A DNA stretch of 64,000 nt from Ruegeria faecimaris (GTDB lineage: Bacteria; Pseudomonadota; Alphaproteobacteria; Rhodobacterales; Rhodobacteraceae): the NCBI RefSeq assembly GCF_900182615.1, contig NZ_FXTE01000013.1, forward strand, positions 1-64,000. The letters run 5' to 3'. This document shows positions 63,330 to 64,000 of this stretch, piece after piece. The stretch's first letter is position 1, and every line of letters begins with the position of its first letter. The notes beneath the pieces were generated by a model. It worked only from the letters and a program-made list of their open reading frames with translations, did no database searches and had not been told where the DNA came from. Both the position numbers and the translations under genes were made by a program.

Positions 63330-63793
63330 GTCTGTGCCTTCTTTGGTTTGAATGGGGCCATGCCTGCGCGGGCAAGTTCATCGGCCTTTTCGTTTTCCGG
63401 GTGACCCGCATGGCCCTTGACCCATTCCCAAGTCACATCATGGCGCATCTGCGCCTCATCCAGCCGTTGCCACAGATCGACATTCTTAACCGGCTTCTTG
63501 TTCGAGGTCTTCCAGCCATTCTTTTTCCAGCCGAAGATCCAACCGGTGACGCCGTTTTTCACATAGGCGCTGTCAGTGATTACGGTGATTTTAGAGGCAC
63601 GTTCAAGCGTTTCAAGCGCGCTGATCGCGGCCAGCAGTTCCATTCGGTTGTTGGTGGTTTCAGCTTCGCCGCCGCTCAGTTCACGCTGTTTCAGGACGGT
63701 GTCGCCTTCCATTGCACGCAGCAACACGCCCCAGCCACCCGGGCCTGGATTGCCGGAACAAGCACCGTCAGTATAGGCAAACAGTTCAGGCAT
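63326..63793 (-). CDS. rnhA: Ribonuclease HI
   Basis: A 155-residue RNase H type I that degrades RNA in RNA-DNA hybrids. Metal-binding acids are in [45 protein letters not shown] and the late [18 protein letters not shown] take the ATG at 63793; upstream in-frame codons belong to the methyltransferase gene it overlaps by eight bases. Confidence 0.96.
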   Translation of the reverse strand: MPELFAYTDGACSGNPGPGGWGVLLRAMEGDTVLKQRELSGGEAETTNNRMELLAAISALETLERASKITVITDSAYVKNGVTGWIFGWKKNGWKTSNKKPVKNVDLWQRLDEAQMRHDVTWEWVKGHAGHPENEKADELARAGMAPFKPKKAQT

Positions 63794-64000
63794 GGGCCAG
63801 CACCAGAATGAAGCCATCGTAAGAACCCGCCAGACCTTCGCCGATCCCGGTCCTAATCCCGTCGATGGTAAAGCCGGCATCTGCCAGGGCCTCCTCGATC
63901 TCTGTCTGCGAGAAGTAGCTATAATAGCGATCCAGATGATCGCGATGTTCGCCCGTGCCCAGTTTGAGGCCCAGGAAAAAAACGCCCTGCGGTTTCAGCG
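63786..64000 (-). CDS. Class I SAM methyltransferase, C-terminal part
   Basis: The gene is cut by the window end. The visible 70 residues read [20 protein letters not shown], then [20 protein letters not shown] and end [12 protein letters not shown], the usual final strands of a class I methyltransferase (the LKPGG motif and the loop with H-R-D). The stop codon lies inside the rnhA start. The substrate cannot be told from this end. Confidence 0.7.
   Translation of the reverse strand, partial: LKPQGVFFLGLKLGTGEHRDHLDRYYSYFSQTEIEEALADAGFTIDGIRTGIGEGLAGSYDGFILVLAHA

Overview
The window looks like chromosome from a marine alphaproteobacterium of the Rhodobacteraceae (Roseobacter group, Ruegeria-like). 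The evidence is MipZ rather than MinCDE for division placement, an F0 operon of the atpI-atpB-atpE-atpF'-atpF type with a separate b' subunit, an aerobic-type cobalamin gene pair, a taurine:pyruvate-type aminotransferase, and close similarity of most proteins to Roseobacter families as I know them. No genus-level search could be run. I see no rRNA, tRNA or CRISPR.

Layout. 1-324: transposase debris (IS3-like) and the terminator of a class III aminotransferase (tpa). 1960-3920: an AMP-forming acyl-CoA synthetase and a small DOPA-dioxygenase-family protein. 4009-10757: a catabolic operon for homogentisate on the minus strand (hmgA, fumarylacetoacetase, an atypical metallo-beta-lactamase-fold protein, an FAD aromatic hydroxylase, a DUF2783 protein, maiA) with a divergent MarR regulator. 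10819-14139: an adenylate cyclase, a MATE exporter and a small glyoxalase-related protein. 14140-23281: the accessory part of the window. It holds a 1.1-kb gene-poor stretch, a transmembrane Ser/Thr kinase with a long Ala/Glu repeat and PDZ-like tail, a secreted helical protein, a phosphate-binding-protein/OmpA fusion, an IS6-type remnant, and a DUF2178/Xre/methyltransferase group. 23381-26955: mipZ and two transporters.

27062-35238: an expanded ribosomal-protein/tRNA-modification/SRP neighbourhood on the minus strand (ffh, two acetyltransferases, chorismate mutase, rpsP, bluB, a 49-residue membrane protein, rimM, a sulfotransferase-like protein, trmD, rplS, rpmE), interrupted by an oppositely oriented GH25 lysozyme gene. 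35400-42012: mixed housekeeping (prolyl-tRNA editing, racemase, azoreductase, LysR, two DMT transporters, universal stress protein, ArsR). 42197-44767: the F0 ATP synthase operon. 44946-53821: a glycosyltransferase, a GntR regulator facing an aminotransferase, smc, and small exported proteins. 53842-58982: a lytic transglycosylase, cobD/cobC for cobalamin, a receiver protein and a glutathionyl-hydroquinone-reductase-like enzyme. 59018-64000: a PatB/MalY aminotransferase, two tandem deformylases (the second apparently inactive), fmt, two GlsB-type membrane proteins, a TRIC/UPF0126 channel, rnhA and a truncated methyltransferase.

Most of the window is ordinary core genome. The least explained part is the 15231-20494 kinase/envelope module. 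Other points worth attention are the degenerate metal sites in the MBL protein and second deformylase, paired operator-like repeats at the GntR and MarR loci, and overlapping inverted repeats upstream of cobC.
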